Assembly: GCF_030973515.1 (NCBI RefSeq)
Contig: NZ_JARGZA010000015.1
Location: 28,222 to 92,221, forward strand
Length of the DNA stretch: 64,000 bases
DNA from: Jannaschia maritima
Lineage (GTDB): Bacteria > Pseudomonadota > Alphaproteobacteria > Rhodobacterales > Rhodobacteraceae
Direction: 5' to 3'
The translations under genes and the position numbers were made by a program. Positions within the stretch are counted from its first letter, which is position 1, and every line of letters begins with the position of its first letter. Shown here piece after piece: positions 52,154 to 62,331 of this stretch. The notes below the pieces were generated by a model. That model was given only the letters and a program-made list of their open reading frames with translations. It was not told the DNA's origin and did not search any database.

Positions 52154-53317
52154 TCATCCCATCCCCGCCAGCATCTCCCGCCCGATCAGCATGCGCCGGA
52201 TCTCCGACGTGCCGGCGCCGATCTCCATCAGCTTGGCGTCGCGGAACAGCCGGGCGACCGGGGCATCCGCCAGGAAGCCCGCGCCCCCCATCGCCTGCAC
52301 GGCCTGATGCGCCTGCGCCATCGCCTGCTCGGAGGCATAGAGGACGCAGGCTGCCGCGTCCGCGCGGGTGATCCGCCCCGCGTCGCAGGCCTTCGCCGCG
52401 GCATGGACATAGGCCCGCGCGCTGCCCAGGGCCGTGTACATGTCCGCCAGCTTGCCCTGCATCAGCTGGAAGTCCCCGATCCGCTGCCCGAACTGCCGCC
52501 GTTCGGCGGCATAGGGCACCACCGCGTCCAGGCAGGCGGCCATGATGCCCGTGCCGATGCCCGCCAGGACCACGCGTTCGTAGTCCAGGCCCGACATCAG
52601 CACGCGCACGCCCCCGTCCACCGCGCCCAGGACGTTCGCGTCCGGGACGCGCACGCCGTCGAAGGTCAGCTCCGCCGTCCGCGACCCCCGCATCCCCAGC
52701 TTGTCCAGGGGCGGGCCGGCGGCGAAGCCCTCCATCCCGCGCTCGACCACGAAGGCGGTGATGCCCTTCGCCCCCGCGCCCGGATCCGTCTTGGCGTACA
52801 CGACCAGAACGTCGGCATCGGGGCCGTTGGTGATCCAGTACTTCGCCCCGTCCAGCCGCCACCCCCCGTCCGCCCGGGTCGCACGCAGGGTCATGGACAC
52901 GACGTCGGACCCCGCCCCCGCCTCCGACATGGCCAGGGCGCCGACATGCACGCCCCGCACCAGGGCGGGCAGGAACCGGTCCTTCTGGTCGCGCGTCCCG
53001 TTCAACCGGATCTGGTTCACGCACAGGTTGGAATGCGCGCCATAGGACAGCGCCACCGACGGGCTGGCGCGGGCCAATTCCTCCACCACCAGGACGTGAT
53101 GCAGATAGCCCAGGCCCGATCCGCCCCAATCGCCCTCCACCGTGATCCCCAGGAAGCCCAGCGCGGCCATTTCGGTCCACAACACGCGGGGAAACGCGCC
53201 GTCCCGGTCGATCGCGGCGGCCAGGGGCGCGACCCGCTCCTGCGCCCAGCGATGGGCCGCATCGCGCACCGCAAGCGCGTCGTCGTCCAGGTCGAGGGGC
53301 ATGGATCGGGTGAACAT
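52154..53317 (-). CDS. Isovaleryl-CoA dehydrogenase
   Basis: 387-residue acyl-CoA dehydrogenase starting MFTRSMPLDLDDDALAVRD. FAD/substrate elements are AMSEAGAGSDVVSMTLRA, YWITNGPDADVLVVYAKT and KLGMRGSRTAELTFDGVRVP. The Glu in LDYERVVLAG is at the shifted catalytic-base position characteristic of isovaleryl-CoA dehydrogenases, followed by FGQRIGDFQLMQGKLADMY. It forms 3-methylcrotonyl-CoA for the carboxylase in the same cluster. Confidence 0.92.
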   Translation of the reverse strand: MFTRSMPLDLDDDALAVRDAAHRWAQERVAPLAAAIDRDGAFPRVLWTEMAALGFLGITVEGDWGGSGLGYLHHVLVVEELARASPSVALSYGAHSNLCVNQIRLNGTRDQKDRFLPALVRGVHVGALAMSEAGAGSDVVSMTLRATRADGGWRLDGAKYWITNGPDADVLVVYAKTDPGAGAKGITAFVVERGMEGFAAGPPLDKLGMRGSRTAELTFDGVRVPDANVLGAVDGGVRVLMSGLDYERVVLAGIGTGIMAACLDAVVPYAAERRQFGQRIGDFQLMQGKLADMYTALGSARAYVHAAAKACDAGRITRADAAACVLYASEQAMAQAHQAVQAMGGAGFLADAPVARLFRDAKLMEIGAGTSEIRRMLIGREMLAGMG

Positions 53318-53539
53318 GGCGGGGGACCCTTCGCGATCGGGGAACATCGATCCGCAGGCTAGAGGCGATCGCGCCGCATTCCCAGCCGCCCGTGGCGCGG
53401 CGGGACGACCGGGCCGGACGGAACCGCGCCCGCCGGCGGACACCCGGCCCCTCACCCAAGGTAAGGTTTCCCCCACTTGGCCTCCGGCCCGGCCCGCGCG
53501 ACACGGACGGGGACGATGCGATCGAACGGGGGATGCGAC

Positions 53540-54049
53540 ATGCCGGAACTCCACCTCGCCTTCTACAAGGCCCGCGGCACCTGGCTCGACCTGGCGATCC
53601 GCCTGGCCACCCGGTCGCGCTACAGCCACGTCGAGCTGGTGGAGGCCGACCGCACCCCCCGCGACGGCAACACCGCGCTGTGCCTGTCGGCGTCGGCCCG
53701 CGACCGGGGCGTGCGCATCAAGCCGATCACGTTCGACCCCGGCAAGTGGGACTTCGTTACCGTGCCCTGGGCGCGGGCCGACGCCTGGGACCGCGCGCGG
53801 CGCGAACTGGGATGCCCCTACGACTACGAGGCGGCGGGCCTGCTGCCCTGGATCCGCATCGGCACGCACGCCGAACGCCGCTGGTTCTGCTCCGAGATCT
53901 GCGCCCACGCGCTGGGCTACGCGGTGCCCGACCGGTACTGCCCTGGCGGTCTGCATCGGGCCCTGTCCCCGGGCGACCGGGACCACGCCTTCGGACGGGC
54001 GGACGACGGCGACGACGACCCGTTCCCGCTGATGGGCGGATGGGTGTGA
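53540..54049 (+). CDS. Papain-like (NlpC/YiiX-type) hydrolase
   Basis: 169 residues starting MPELHLAFYKARGTWLDLA. A His in RSRYSHVELVE and a Cys in RRWFCSEICAHALG fit the His-first, permuted arrangement of YiiX-like papain-fold enzymes. These act on peptidoglycan peptides or lipid substrates; the target here is unknown. A GGGGGA Shine-Dalgarno lies six bases before the ATG. It is divergent from the isovaleryl-CoA dehydrogenase gene. Confidence 0.65.
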   Translation: MPELHLAFYKARGTWLDLAIRLATRSRYSHVELVEADRTPRDGNTALCLSASARDRGVRIKPITFDPGKWDFVTVPWARADAWDRARRELGCPYDYEAAGLLPWIRIGTHAERRWFCSEICAHALGYAVPDRYCPGGLHRALSPGDRDHAFGRADDGDDDPFPLMGGWV

Positions 54050-54308
54050 CGGCCGGAGGGCCGGCGGCATAACCGAAGACCGCGCGTAGGCGGCCCGACC
54101 GCCGATCCGGGACGGAGAACGGGCATCCGCGTTCGATGGCGCCGTCCCGTGGGGGTTCGACCCGGAATCGGAGGACGCCCCGCAATCCCTCGATGACCCC
54201 CGCGAAACGGGCGACACGGGGAACACGCGTCCATCACGGGTCCGTTCGCGCTGTTCCGATGGCCTGCGCCATATTCCTCCCCCTCGAAGCCATCGACGCG
54301 GTTACCGG

Positions 54309-56417
54309 TCACGCGGTTCGCATGAACGAGGGAACCGTAAGAACTCCGGTTTGGCGCCCATCCCATCCATCGCCTGTTTGGAAGACGTCGATGCGGGCTT
54401 GAAGCCGTTCGAGGGCTTCCGCGATCGAGTTCGCAGCGTCCGACACGTTCTGCTGTTGCGTTGCGTCTCCACGAGTGGCGGTCTCGAGGGAAGCGATGAG
54501 TTCGGCGAAACGCGCGATCCCGTCGGCCTGCGCCGCGGAACCTTCCTGAGCCGCCTCGACGATCGACAGGATGCTTTCGATCTCGCCCATCATCTGTTCG
54601 AGCGCGTCACCGGTTCTGTCGGCCAGCGCTACGCCGCTGCGCATCTCCGCGCCACTCCGCTCGATAAGGGTCTCGATTTCGCCAGCGGCCTCGGCGACGC
54701 GTGCGGCAAGCGAGCGGACCTCGGCCGCGACTACCGCGAAACCGCGTCCGCTCTCGCCCGCGCGCGCTGCCTCTATGCCTGCGTTGAGCGAAAGCAGGTT
54801 GGTTTGGAACGCGATGTCGCGGATCACCGACACGGCATCGGCCACGCTCCGTGACATGGCCTCCATTCGGCGGATCGAGTCGATGGTCTCGTGGACGATG
54901 CCGTCCGTCTGCTTGGTCCGCTCGACGGCGGAGTGAACGACCGCAGCGACTTGTCTGGCCGTATCGGACCCCAGATCGGCCGCGTCCTTGAGCTGCGCCA
55001 CCGTCGCCCCGCCGGTCTCGATGCTTCGAGCCGTTTCCTCCGTTCGCTCCGACAGCGCTTGCGCCGCGCCGACGATATCCCCCGTCTCCGCAGAGATGTC
55101 TCCGACGATGGATTGGACTTCGCCGAGCGTGGACTGAAGCTTGCCGGCCAGTCCGTCCGTGTCGCGCTGGAGGTCGGCGAAGGCCCCCTCGAACATGCCG
55201 GACATCCGCGCTGTGAGGATGCCGTTCGATAGAGCGTGCAGGACATTGCGCGTCTCGGATAGGCTGCCTTCGAATGTCCCTTGGAGCGCGTTGACCGCTT
55301 CCGCGATGGTCCGGCCCTCTCCATCGAGTACGGCCGCGTCGATCCGAGAGGAGAAGTCACCGTGCCGCGCCCGTTCCGCGGCCGCTGCCACCGCATCGAT
55401 AAGGACGGAATGGTGCCGGGCGCGTAGCGCGATTTCCTCGCGCTTCTGCCGCTCGCGCTCGGCTTCCTCCGCGGCCGAGGCAAGCCGCGCCTGCGTTCGT
55501 TCCCATTCCAGGGCGGCTTGCGCTTCGTGGCTCTCCTCCTCGGATCGACGCAATGCCTCGGCGTCGCGCATCGCGTCGCGGAACACGGTCAGCGCCCGTG
55601 CCATCGCGCCGACCTCGTTGCGATGATCGATCCCTTCGATCTCGGCGTCCAGGTCGTCGCGGGCAAGCCGTCGCATCGCCCCCGTGATCGAGCCGATGGG
55701 GCGCGAGATCGACATCATGGTTGACGTCGTCAGACTCAACGTGACGACGACGCCCAAAGCCCCGATGACGCCAAACAGTACGATCGTGCGTCGCGACGTG
55801 CCCCGTGTGTTCGCTACGAGTGCGAGCAGTGCCATCCGCTCCCTCGCGATGAAGCCGTTCTTGACACTTGCCAATTCGACGAAGTGTTGATCGGCTTGGT
55901 TTGCCGTCATTCCGGCCATGAGCGGACTGGCCTGCGATAGGTCGACCGTGGAGCGCGCCGCCGAAAGATAGGTTTCGACCGCTTCCGCGAGCGCGGGGTC
56001 GGCCGCGAGAAGGGCGCGCGATCCGAGACCGGACTGCATGTCGGATTCCACCTCGTCCAGCGCTTCCATCGCGCGCTCGAACTGAGCATCCATTGCCGAT
56101 CCCTCGACCCCGCCGGCGGTCCAAGCGACGACCCGGAGGAGCTCGATATGCGCCCGCTGCACGGCGGCGCTGAACGCGCTGATGCGCTCGATCCGGCCAC
56201 CGTAGCCCTCCGCGAGCGCCTCCAATCCCTCGTCGGCGGACATCAACGACCAAGTCGCGGTTGCGATCACGGCAGCTAAGCTGACCACCGAGCCGATCAC
56301 GATCACCAAGCCCTTGCCGACGAGGGACATCGCGCGCATCGGGGCGAACATACGCTCTTTGGCCTGCCGGGCTACCTGTGCGACGGTGCTGTGGCTTGCG
56401 TCGGCACCGACAGACAT
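54309..56417 (-). CDS. Methyl-accepting chemotaxis protein
   Basis: 702 residues: TM1 (about 32-54), a short helical periplasmic region, TM2 (about 200-225), HAMP domains (after TM2 and near 380-450), a coiled coil ([20 protein letters not shown]), and the signalling domain with the conserved hairpin [19 protein letters not shown], then [20 protein letters not shown]. It ends without a CheR-binding pentapeptide. Its start overlaps the stop of the Cache gene (TGATG). It lacks a Cache domain of its own, so the upstream periplasmic protein may supply ligand sensing. Confidence 0.92.
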   Translation of the reverse strand: MSVGADASHSTVAQVARQAKERMFAPMRAMSLVGKGLVIVIGSVVSLAAVIATATWSLMSADEGLEALAEGYGGRIERISAFSAAVQRAHIELLRVVAWTAGGVEGSAMDAQFERAMEALDEVESDMQSGLGSRALLAADPALAEAVETYLSAARSTVDLSQASPLMAGMTANQADQHFVELASVKNGFIARERMALLALVANTRGTSRRTIVLFGVIGALGVVVTLSLTTSTMMSISRPIGSITGAMRRLARDDLDAEIEGIDHRNEVGAMARALTVFRDAMRDAEALRRSEEESHEAQAALEWERTQARLASAAEEAERERQKREEIALRARHHSVLIDAVAAAAERARHGDFSSRIDAAVLDGEGRTIAEAVNALQGTFEGSLSETRNVLHALSNGILTARMSGMFEGAFADLQRDTDGLAGKLQSTLGEVQSIVGDISAETGDIVGAAQALSERTEETARSIETGGATVAQLKDAADLGSDTARQVAAVVHSAVERTKQTDGIVHETIDSIRRMEAMSRSVADAVSVIRDIAFQTNLLSLNAGIEAARAGESGRGFAVVAAEVRSLAARVAEAAGEIETLIERSGAEMRSGVALADRTGDALEQMMGEIESILSIVEAAQEGSAAQADGIARFAELIASLETATRGDATQQQNVSDAANSIAEALERLQARIDVFQTGDGWDGRQTGVLTVPSFMRTA

Positions 56418-56890
56418 CAGTCGGTATAGATGCCCACGCCGAGATGGTGGTCCCGGTCGATAAGCACGCAATAGCTCGACTTCTGGCGCACTCTGCCGGT
56501 GATCGGATCGGGCCATTTGTAGTCCACCCAGACCGGCGACCCGGACGCGACGTCGGCGACGATCTTCTGGACGAGCAGCAGGCCGTCGGGGTCCTTCGCC
56601 TCCCACAGGCTGTTGCCGACCACGGCAGGATTGGCCGCGTGTCCCACGGATATTCCCTTTTGCGTGTTGACGAAGACATAGAGGTCGCGATCGACGTAGC
56701 GCGGGTCCTGCGCGTTGACGGACGCGATCAACGCATCGAGACCATCCGCCCGACATTGAGCGAGGGCACGGTCGACCATCGCCACGGCCTCGTCTCGCGT
56801 ACCCCGCTCATTCACGGCCATGGCCGGCATGACGCCGAACAGGGTGGCCGCCGAGGCGGCCGTTCCGATTAGCATGGATCGACGTTGCAT
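56417..56890 (-). CDS. Stand-alone periplasmic Cache-domain protein
   Basis: 157 residues with an N-terminal export signal ([20 protein letters not shown], Arg-pair, Tat-like) and a single Cache domain: [39 protein letters not shown] and [21 protein letters not shown] strong AAGGAG lies eight bases before the ATG. Translational coupling to the chemoreceptor suggests the two form a split sensor, with ligand bound by this protein and relayed by the receptor; that is inference. Confidence 0.85.
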   Translation of the reverse strand: MQRRSMLIGTAASAATLFGVMPAMAVNERGTRDEAVAMVDRALAQCRADGLDALIASVNAQDPRYVDRDLYVFVNTQKGISVGHAANPAVVGNSLWEAKDPDGLLLVQKIVADVASGSPVWVDYKWPDPITGRVRQKSSYCVLIDRDHHLGVGIYTD

Positions 56891-57066
56891 CTGGAGAACT
56901 CCTTCCTGATCGTCATGGGACAGCGATAGGGGGAGATCCTTTACGGTTCGTGAGTCCCACGGGACGCTTCCAACGGCACTTCAGCGCAGCGCCGTCTCGG
57001 GCCGCCAAACGATCCGCATGCGTCGTCCTGATCGGCCATAAACCCCCTGCAAACCATCGCCCCCCC

Positions 57067-58242
57067 TCACCCCATCCGCGCCGCCGCCTCCCCCGCCGCG
57101 ACCCCCGACGACCAGGCCCATTGGAAGTTGTACCCGCCCAGCCAGCCGGTCACGTCCACCGCCTCGCCCGCGAAGAACAGGCCCGGCACGCCGCGCGCCT
57201 CCATCGTCTTCGACGACAGGGCGGCGGTGTCCACGCCGCCCGCCGTCACCTCCGCCTTGGCATAGCCCTCGGTCCCCGACGGATGGAACGTCACCGTCCG
57301 CAGCGCGTCCGTCGCGCGGCGCAGGTCGGCGTCGGACGTGTCGCCCAGGGGGCGGGACAGGCCCAGGCGCGGGGCCATCAGGTCGGCCAGGCGGTTGGGC
57401 AACACCTCCGCCAGGGCGGCGCGGACCTGCGCGCGGGGCAGGCGCCGCTTGGCATCCAGCAGCGCGTCCCCCCGGCCGGGCAGCAGGTCCAGCACGACCG
57501 CCTCCCCCGGCGCCCAGTACGACGACGCCTGCAGCACCGCGGGGCCCGACAGGCCCTTGTGCGTGAACAAAGCGGCCTCCGCGAAGGCCACGCCGCCCGC
57601 GCTGGCGACCGATGGGCAGGCCGTGCCGGGGATCGCGCGGAACGCCGCGTCCTCCGCCCCCAGGGTCAGGGGCACCAGGGCGGGCCGGGGCGGCACCACC
57701 CCCAGCCCGAACCGCCGCGCGACGTCATAGGCCACGCCCGTGGCCCCCATCTTGGGGATCGACGGTCCCCCCGTCGCCACGATCAGCGCGGGCGCGACGC
57801 ATCCCCCCGCCCGGAACGCCCCGTCGCCGTGCCCGACCTCGCCGATGGGCGTGCTCAGCCGGACCTCCACCCCGCCGGCGGCGCATTCGTCCAGCAGCAT
57901 CGCCACGATCTGCCGGGCCGACCCGTCGCAGAACAGCTGCCCCAACGTCTTCTCGTGCCAGGCGATACCGTGCCGTTCGACCAGAGCCAGGAAGTCCCAT
58001 TGCGTGTACCGCGACAGGGCCGACTTCGCGAAGTGCGGGTTCTCCGACAGGAAGCGGGCGGGCTCGCAGCCGGTGTTGGTGAAGTTGCACCGCCCCCCGC
58101 CCGAGATCAGGATCTTCTTGCCCGCCTTCGGCGCGTGGTCGATCACGACCACCCGGGCGCCCCGCTGCCCCGCGATGAACGCCGCCATCAGCCCCGCGCC
58201 GCCCGCGCCCAGGACGATGACGTCGTGGGTGACGGCCGTCAC
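57067..58242 (-). CDS. HI0933/YhiN-family FAD-dependent oxidoreductase
   Basis: 391 residues from a GTG start: DVIVLGAGGAGLMAAFIAGQ (FAD Rossmann), then GKKILISGGGRCNFTNTG, the family hallmark, IVATGGPSIPKMGATG and GLFFAGEAVDVTGWLGGYNF with QWAWSSG. These flavoproteins are widespread and their substrates are not well established. An ATG 18 bases upstream runs into a stop, supporting GTG 58242. Confidence 0.9.
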   Translation of the reverse strand: MTAVTHDVIVLGAGGAGLMAAFIAGQRGARVVVIDHAPKAGKKILISGGGRCNFTNTGCEPARFLSENPHFAKSALSRYTQWDFLALVERHGIAWHEKTLGQLFCDGSARQIVAMLLDECAAGGVEVRLSTPIGEVGHGDGAFRAGGCVAPALIVATGGPSIPKMGATGVAYDVARRFGLGVVPPRPALVPLTLGAEDAAFRAIPGTACPSVASAGGVAFAEAALFTHKGLSGPAVLQASSYWAPGEAVVLDLLPGRGDALLDAKRRLPRAQVRAALAEVLPNRLADLMAPRLGLSRPLGDTSDADLRRATDALRTVTFHPSGTEGYAKAEVTAGGVDTAALSSKTMEARGVPGLFFAGEAVDVTGWLGGYNFQWAWSSGVAAGEAAARMG

Positions 58243-58285
58243 GATCGGCCCCCGCGCATGGAACGCCCGTTCGGGTCAACAGGCG

Positions 58286-58357
58286 CGCAACGCGCGGTGC
58301 CCATGCGCCGATCCGTATGCACGGGGGGTGTACGGGGGGTGTACGGGGGGTGCACGC
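58286..58357 (-). repeat. Dispersed 11-bp-unit element, copy 2
   Basis: On the minus strand: GTGCACCCCCCG, then two TACACCCCCCG units, TGCATAC, a variable stretch and GGGCACCGCGCGTTGCG. This matches 14576-14645 over most of its length. It begins one base after the glmS stop codon, in the 3' untranslated region of glmS. Confidence 0.7.
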
Positions 58358-58358
58358 C

Positions 58359-60176
58359 CTATTCGACCGTCACGGACTTCGCTAAATTTCGAGGTTGATC
58401 CACGTCCGTGCCCTTGTGGACGGCCGTGTGGTACGCCAGCAGCTGGGCCGGAACCGCGTACAGGATCGGCGCCAGCAGGGGCGGGCAGGCGGGCATCGTC
58501 AGGGTCGCCCGGACCCCGCCCCCCCCGGCCTCCGCGCCGGATTTGTCCGTCACCAGAAGGACTTGGCCCTCGCGCGCCATGACCTCCTGCATGTTGCTGA
58601 TCGACTTTTCGAACAGCGCGTCGTGGGGGGCCAGGACGACGATCGGCACGGTCTTGTCGACCAACGCGATCGGTCCGTGCTTCAACTCGCCCGACGCATA
58701 GGCCTCCGCGTGGATGTAGCTGATTTCCTTCAGCTTCAGCGCCCCTTCCTGGGCCAGCGGATACATCGCCCCCCGCCCCAGGAACAGGATGTCCGACGCC
58801 TCCGCCAGCCACCCGGACAGGTCGGCGCACGCCTCCTCCACGGCCAGAGATTGCGACACCAGGCCGGGCAAGCGGCGGATATCGCCCACGATTTCCGCTT
58901 CCCGCGCCGCGTCGATGGCGCCCCGCTGCCGCGCCGCCAGGACGGCCAGGCACAACAGCACCGTCAACTGGTTCACGAACGCCTTCGTGGACGCCACGCC
59001 CACCTCCACCCCCGCATGGATGGGAAACGCCACATCGCATTCGCGCGCGATGGACGACGTGGGCACGTTCACCACGGACAGGATTCTGGCAGCCTTTCCC
59101 GTGGCATGGCGCATCGCGGCCAGGGTGTCGGCCGTTTCGCCCGACTGGGACACGACCATCACCGCCCCGTCCGCCGCGATCACCGGATCGCGGTAGCGGT
59201 ACTCGCTGGCGATGTCGCATTCGACGGGCAAGCGGGCCAACTGCTCGAACCAGTACTTCGCCACCGTGCCCGCGATATGGGCCGTCCCGCAGGCCACGAT
59301 GGTCAGCCGTGACAGGGCCGCGAAGTCCACCGCCTCGGGCGGCGCGACCCGGTCGCCGTCGAGATACGCGTCCAGCACGTCCGATATCGTCTGCGGCTGC
59401 TCGTGGATCTCCTTGGCCATGTAATGGCGGTGGCCGCCCTTCTCGATCCGCTGCGAATCCAAGGGGATGCGCTGTACGTCGCGGCTGGTCTGGCGCCCCC
59501 TCCCGTCCCAGATCCGTGCGCCCGCGCGGGTCACGACGGCGCGGTCGCCCTCCTCCAGATACGTCATGCGGTCGGTCAGGGGCCCCAGCGCGATGGCGTC
59601 GGATCCGACGAACATCTCGCCCTCGCCATGCCCGATCGCCAGGGGGCTGCCGGCACGCGCGCAGACCAGCAGATCGTCCTCGCCGTCGAACAGGAAGCAC
59701 AGGGCATAGGCCCCCTCCAACCGGTCGATGGTCGCGAACGCGGCGTCCTGCGGGGATTTTCCTTGACTCAGGTGATGCTCGCACAGACGAACGATCGTCT
59801 CGGTGTCCGTCTGCGACTCCCAGTCGCCGTCGCCACCGACGGAAAGTTCACGCCGTAGCGCGGCGAAGTTCTCGATGATGCCGTTGTGCACGACGGCGAC
59901 GCGACCCGCGCGGTGCGGATGGGCGTTTGCGACCGTGGGCGCGCCGTGGGTGGCCCAGCGCGTGTGGCCGATCCCCGCCCGTCCCGCCAGGGGGTCGGTG
60001 ACCAGCAGGTCGGCCAGGTTGGCCAGCTTGCCCACCGCGCGGCGTCGGTCCAGCGTGCCGTCCTGGACGGTCGCGATGCCCGCGCTGTCGTAGCCGCGGT
60101 ATTCCAGCCGCTTCAGCGCGTCCACCATGATGGGCGCCGCCTGGTGATCCCCGAGTATCCCGATGATCCCGCACAT
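58359..60176 (-). CDS. glmS: Glutamine--fructose-6-phosphate aminotransferase (isomerizing)
   Basis: 605 residues. The N-terminal glutaminase domain starts MCGIIGILGD with nucleophile Cys2. Two SIS isomerase domains follow (VSQSGETADTLAAMRHA; EVGVASTKAFVNQLTVLLCL), and the conserved C-terminus ends QPRNLAKSVTVE. It makes glucosamine-6-phosphate for cell-wall and LPS precursors. The ATG overlaps the glmU stop (TGATG). Confidence 0.97.
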   Translation of the reverse strand: MCGIIGILGDHQAAPIMVDALKRLEYRGYDSAGIATVQDGTLDRRRAVGKLANLADLLVTDPLAGRAGIGHTRWATHGAPTVANAHPHRAGRVAVVHNGIIENFAALRRELSVGGDGDWESQTDTETIVRLCEHHLSQGKSPQDAAFATIDRLEGAYALCFLFDGEDDLLVCARAGSPLAIGHGEGEMFVGSDAIALGPLTDRMTYLEEGDRAVVTRAGARIWDGRGRQTSRDVQRIPLDSQRIEKGGHRHYMAKEIHEQPQTISDVLDAYLDGDRVAPPEAVDFAALSRLTIVACGTAHIAGTVAKYWFEQLARLPVECDIASEYRYRDPVIAADGAVMVVSQSGETADTLAAMRHATGKAARILSVVNVPTSSIARECDVAFPIHAGVEVGVASTKAFVNQLTVLLCLAVLAARQRGAIDAAREAEIVGDIRRLPGLVSQSLAVEEACADLSGWLAEASDILFLGRGAMYPLAQEGALKLKEISYIHAEAYASGELKHGPIALVDKTVPIVVLAPHDALFEKSISNMQEVMAREGQVLLVTDKSGAEAGGGGVRATLTMPACPPLLAPILYAVPAQLLAYHTAVHKGTDVDQPRNLAKSVTVE

Positions 60177-61525
60177 CAGTTCGCCCTCCGCGCCTTGGCC
60201 GTCCGCAGCTTGGCCATCAGCCGCGTGGCGAACCCGTCTTTGTTGACCTGCTTCGCCCGGCCCAGCGCCAGCGCGCCGTCCGGCACGTCCTGCGTGACCA
60301 CGCTGCCCGATCCCGTCATGGCCCCGTTCCCCACCACGACGGGGGCCACGAGCGCCGTGTTCGACCCGATGAAGGCGTCCGCCCCGATGCGGGTCACGTG
60401 CTTGAACACCCCGTCGTAGTTGCACGTGATCGTGCCCGCGCCCACGTTCGCCCGCGCGCCCACCACCGCGTCGCCTACATAGGACAGGTGGTTCAGCTTG
60501 GCCCCTTCGGCCACGCGCGCGGCCTTCACCTCGACGAAGTTGCCGACCTTCACGCCCCGGTCCAGCTCCGTCCCGGGCCGCAGGCGGGCATAGGGGCCGA
60601 TCGTGCAATCCCCGCCGACATGGCATCCCTCTAGGTGGCTGAACGCCCTGATCGTAGCGCCCGTCTCGACGGTGACGCCGGGGCCGAACACGACGTGCGG
60701 CTCGACCGTCACGTCCCGGCCCAGCACCGTGTCGTGGGCCAGGAACACGGTGTCCGGCGCGGTCATCGTGACCCCGTCCTCCAGGGCCCGCGCCCGGGCG
60801 CGGGCCTGGAACGCGGCCTCCGCGGCGGCCAGGTCGGCGCGGGTGTTCACGCCCATCGTCTCGGCCTCCGGGCAGGTCACGACACGGGCCGACAGACGGG
60901 CCGCGCGAGCCAGCGCCACGATGTCGGTCAGATAGTATTCCCCCGCCGCGTTGTCGCGTCCCACCTGGTCGATCAGCGCGAACAGCGTTCCCGCATCCGC
61001 GGCCACGACGCCGGAGTTGCACAGCGTGATCGCGCGCTCCGCCTCCGTGGCGTCCTTCCATTCGACGATCCGCTCCAACCGATCGCCATCGGCGACCAAG
61101 CGACCATAGCGGCCCGGCTCGGCGGCGTGGAAACCCAGGACCACCACGTTCGCCCCTTCCCGGCGGGCCGCGACCATCGCCGCCAGCGTTTCGGATCGGA
61201 TGAACGGCGTGTCGCCATACAGAACGATCGCGTCCCCCTCGAACCCTTCCAGCGCGGGACGGGCCTGCGCCACCGCATGTGCCGTCCCCGCCTGCTCGGA
61301 CTGGCGCATGGTGACGGCGTCCCGGTCGATGTCGGCGAGCGCCTCCTCCACCGCGTCGGCCCCGTGGCCGGTGACGACGATTGTGCGCTCGGGCGCCAGC
61401 GACGCGCCCGCGCGGAGCGCGTGGGCCAGCAGGGGCGCGTGCGCCACCCGGTGCAGAACCTTGGCCATGTCTGACCTCATCCGGCTGCCCTGGCCGGCGG
61501 CCAGGACGATCAGGGCTATGGGCAT
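60176..61525 (-). CDS. glmU: Bifunctional UDP-N-acetylglucosamine pyrophosphorylase/glucosamine-1-phosphate N-acetyltransferase
   Basis: 449 residues. The uridylyltransferase domain starts MPIALIVLAAGQGSRMRSDM with the LAAGQGSRM motif, GYGxx-type YGDTPFIRS and NSGV. The left-handed beta-helix acetyltransferase domain includes GCHVGGDCTIGPYARLRPGT, GAGTITCNYDGVFKH and ALALGRAKQVNKDGFA. It completes UDP-GlcNAc synthesis with GlmS from the same transcript. Confidence 0.97.
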   Translation of the reverse strand: MPIALIVLAAGQGSRMRSDMAKVLHRVAHAPLLAHALRAGASLAPERTIVVTGHGADAVEEALADIDRDAVTMRQSEQAGTAHAVAQARPALEGFEGDAIVLYGDTPFIRSETLAAMVAARREGANVVVLGFHAAEPGRYGRLVADGDRLERIVEWKDATEAERAITLCNSGVVAADAGTLFALIDQVGRDNAAGEYYLTDIVALARAARLSARVVTCPEAETMGVNTRADLAAAEAAFQARARARALEDGVTMTAPDTVFLAHDTVLGRDVTVEPHVVFGPGVTVETGATIRAFSHLEGCHVGGDCTIGPYARLRPGTELDRGVKVGNFVEVKAARVAEGAKLNHLSYVGDAVVGARANVGAGTITCNYDGVFKHVTRIGADAFIGSNTALVAPVVVGNGAMTGSGSVVTQDVPDGALALGRAKQVNKDGFATRLMAKLRTAKARRAN

Positions 61526-61560
61526 GGACGGCGCTTTCCGGTTTCCCTCGGACCGGCGCC

Positions 61561-61588
61561 GTTCTACCTGCCCCGGGTCGCGCCGCAA
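61561..61588 (-). promoter_or_regulatory. Promoter candidate for glmU-glmS
   Basis: On the minus strand TTGCGG, a 16-base spacer, then TAGAAC, about 35 bp before the glmU start in the gap divergent from the HAD phosphatase gene. Confidence 0.35.
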
Positions 61589-61627
61589 GTCGGCGCCCCC
61601 GGGGGGAGCACGATCCTGAAACCTTGC

Positions 61628-62278
61628 GTGATCTTCGATCTGGACGGGACGCTCTGCGACACCTCCGCCGACCTGATCGCCGCGGCCAACGCGGCCTTCC
61701 GCCACCTGGATCGCGACGTGGCGCTCGACCCCGCCTCGCCGGAGGACCGCGACACCGCGCTCCGCGGCGGACGGGCCATGCTGCGCCTGGGCCTGGGGCG
61801 CCTGGGCGCCGTGGACGAGGGGGAGGTGGACGCCGGCTACGGACCCCTCCTCGACGCATATGGGCTGGCGGTCTGCACGCATACGACCTTCTTTCCCGGC
61901 GCGCGGGAGGCCGTGGACCGCTTGCGCGACACGGGTCATGCGGTGGGCATTTGCACCAACAAACCCGAAGGCTTGGCCATGGCGCTGATGACGGCCCTGG
62001 ACGCCGTGGACGCCTTCGACAGCATCGTCGGTGCCGACACGTTGCCCGTGCGCAAGCCCGACCCCGCCCCCTTGCGGGAGGCCGTCGCCCGCGCCGGCGG
62101 CGATCCCGCGCGCACGGTGCTGATCGGCGACACGGTCACGGACCGCGACACCGCGCGGGCCATGGGCATCCCCGTGGTGTTGATGGACTTCGGCGCACCT
62201 GTCGCGGCGCTGGGCGGGGATGCCTGGCTGCGGGACTACGAGGGGTTCGACGAGACGGTGGCCCGCCTGATCGGCTGA
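61628..62278 (+). CDS. gph: HAD-family phosphatase, phosphoglycolate phosphatase-like
   Basis: 216 residues from GTG. HAD motif I is IFDLDGTLCDTSADL, motif II CTNKPEG, and motifs III/IV are KPDPAPL and IGDTVTDRDTARAMG, matching phosphoglycolate phosphatase. The frame extends upstream to a CTG at 61616 with a GGGGGGAG Shine-Dalgarno seven bases before it, which would add four residues (initiator-KPC) and match the usual length before the DxD motif. The true start is therefore uncertain. Confidence 0.88.
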   Translation: MIFDLDGTLCDTSADLIAAANAAFRHLDRDVALDPASPEDRDTALRGGRAMLRLGLGRLGAVDEGEVDAGYGPLLDAYGLAVCTHTTFFPGAREAVDRLRDTGHAVGICTNKPEGLAMALMTALDAVDAFDSIVGADTLPVRKPDPAPLREAVARAGGDPARTVLIGDTVTDRDTARAMGIPVVLMDFGAPVAALGGDAWLRDYEGFDETVARLIG

Positions 62279-62331
62279 CCCGCCCGCGATATCCCCTTGC
62301 GCGCGGGCGGGGGACGGTGACCATTCGGGCG

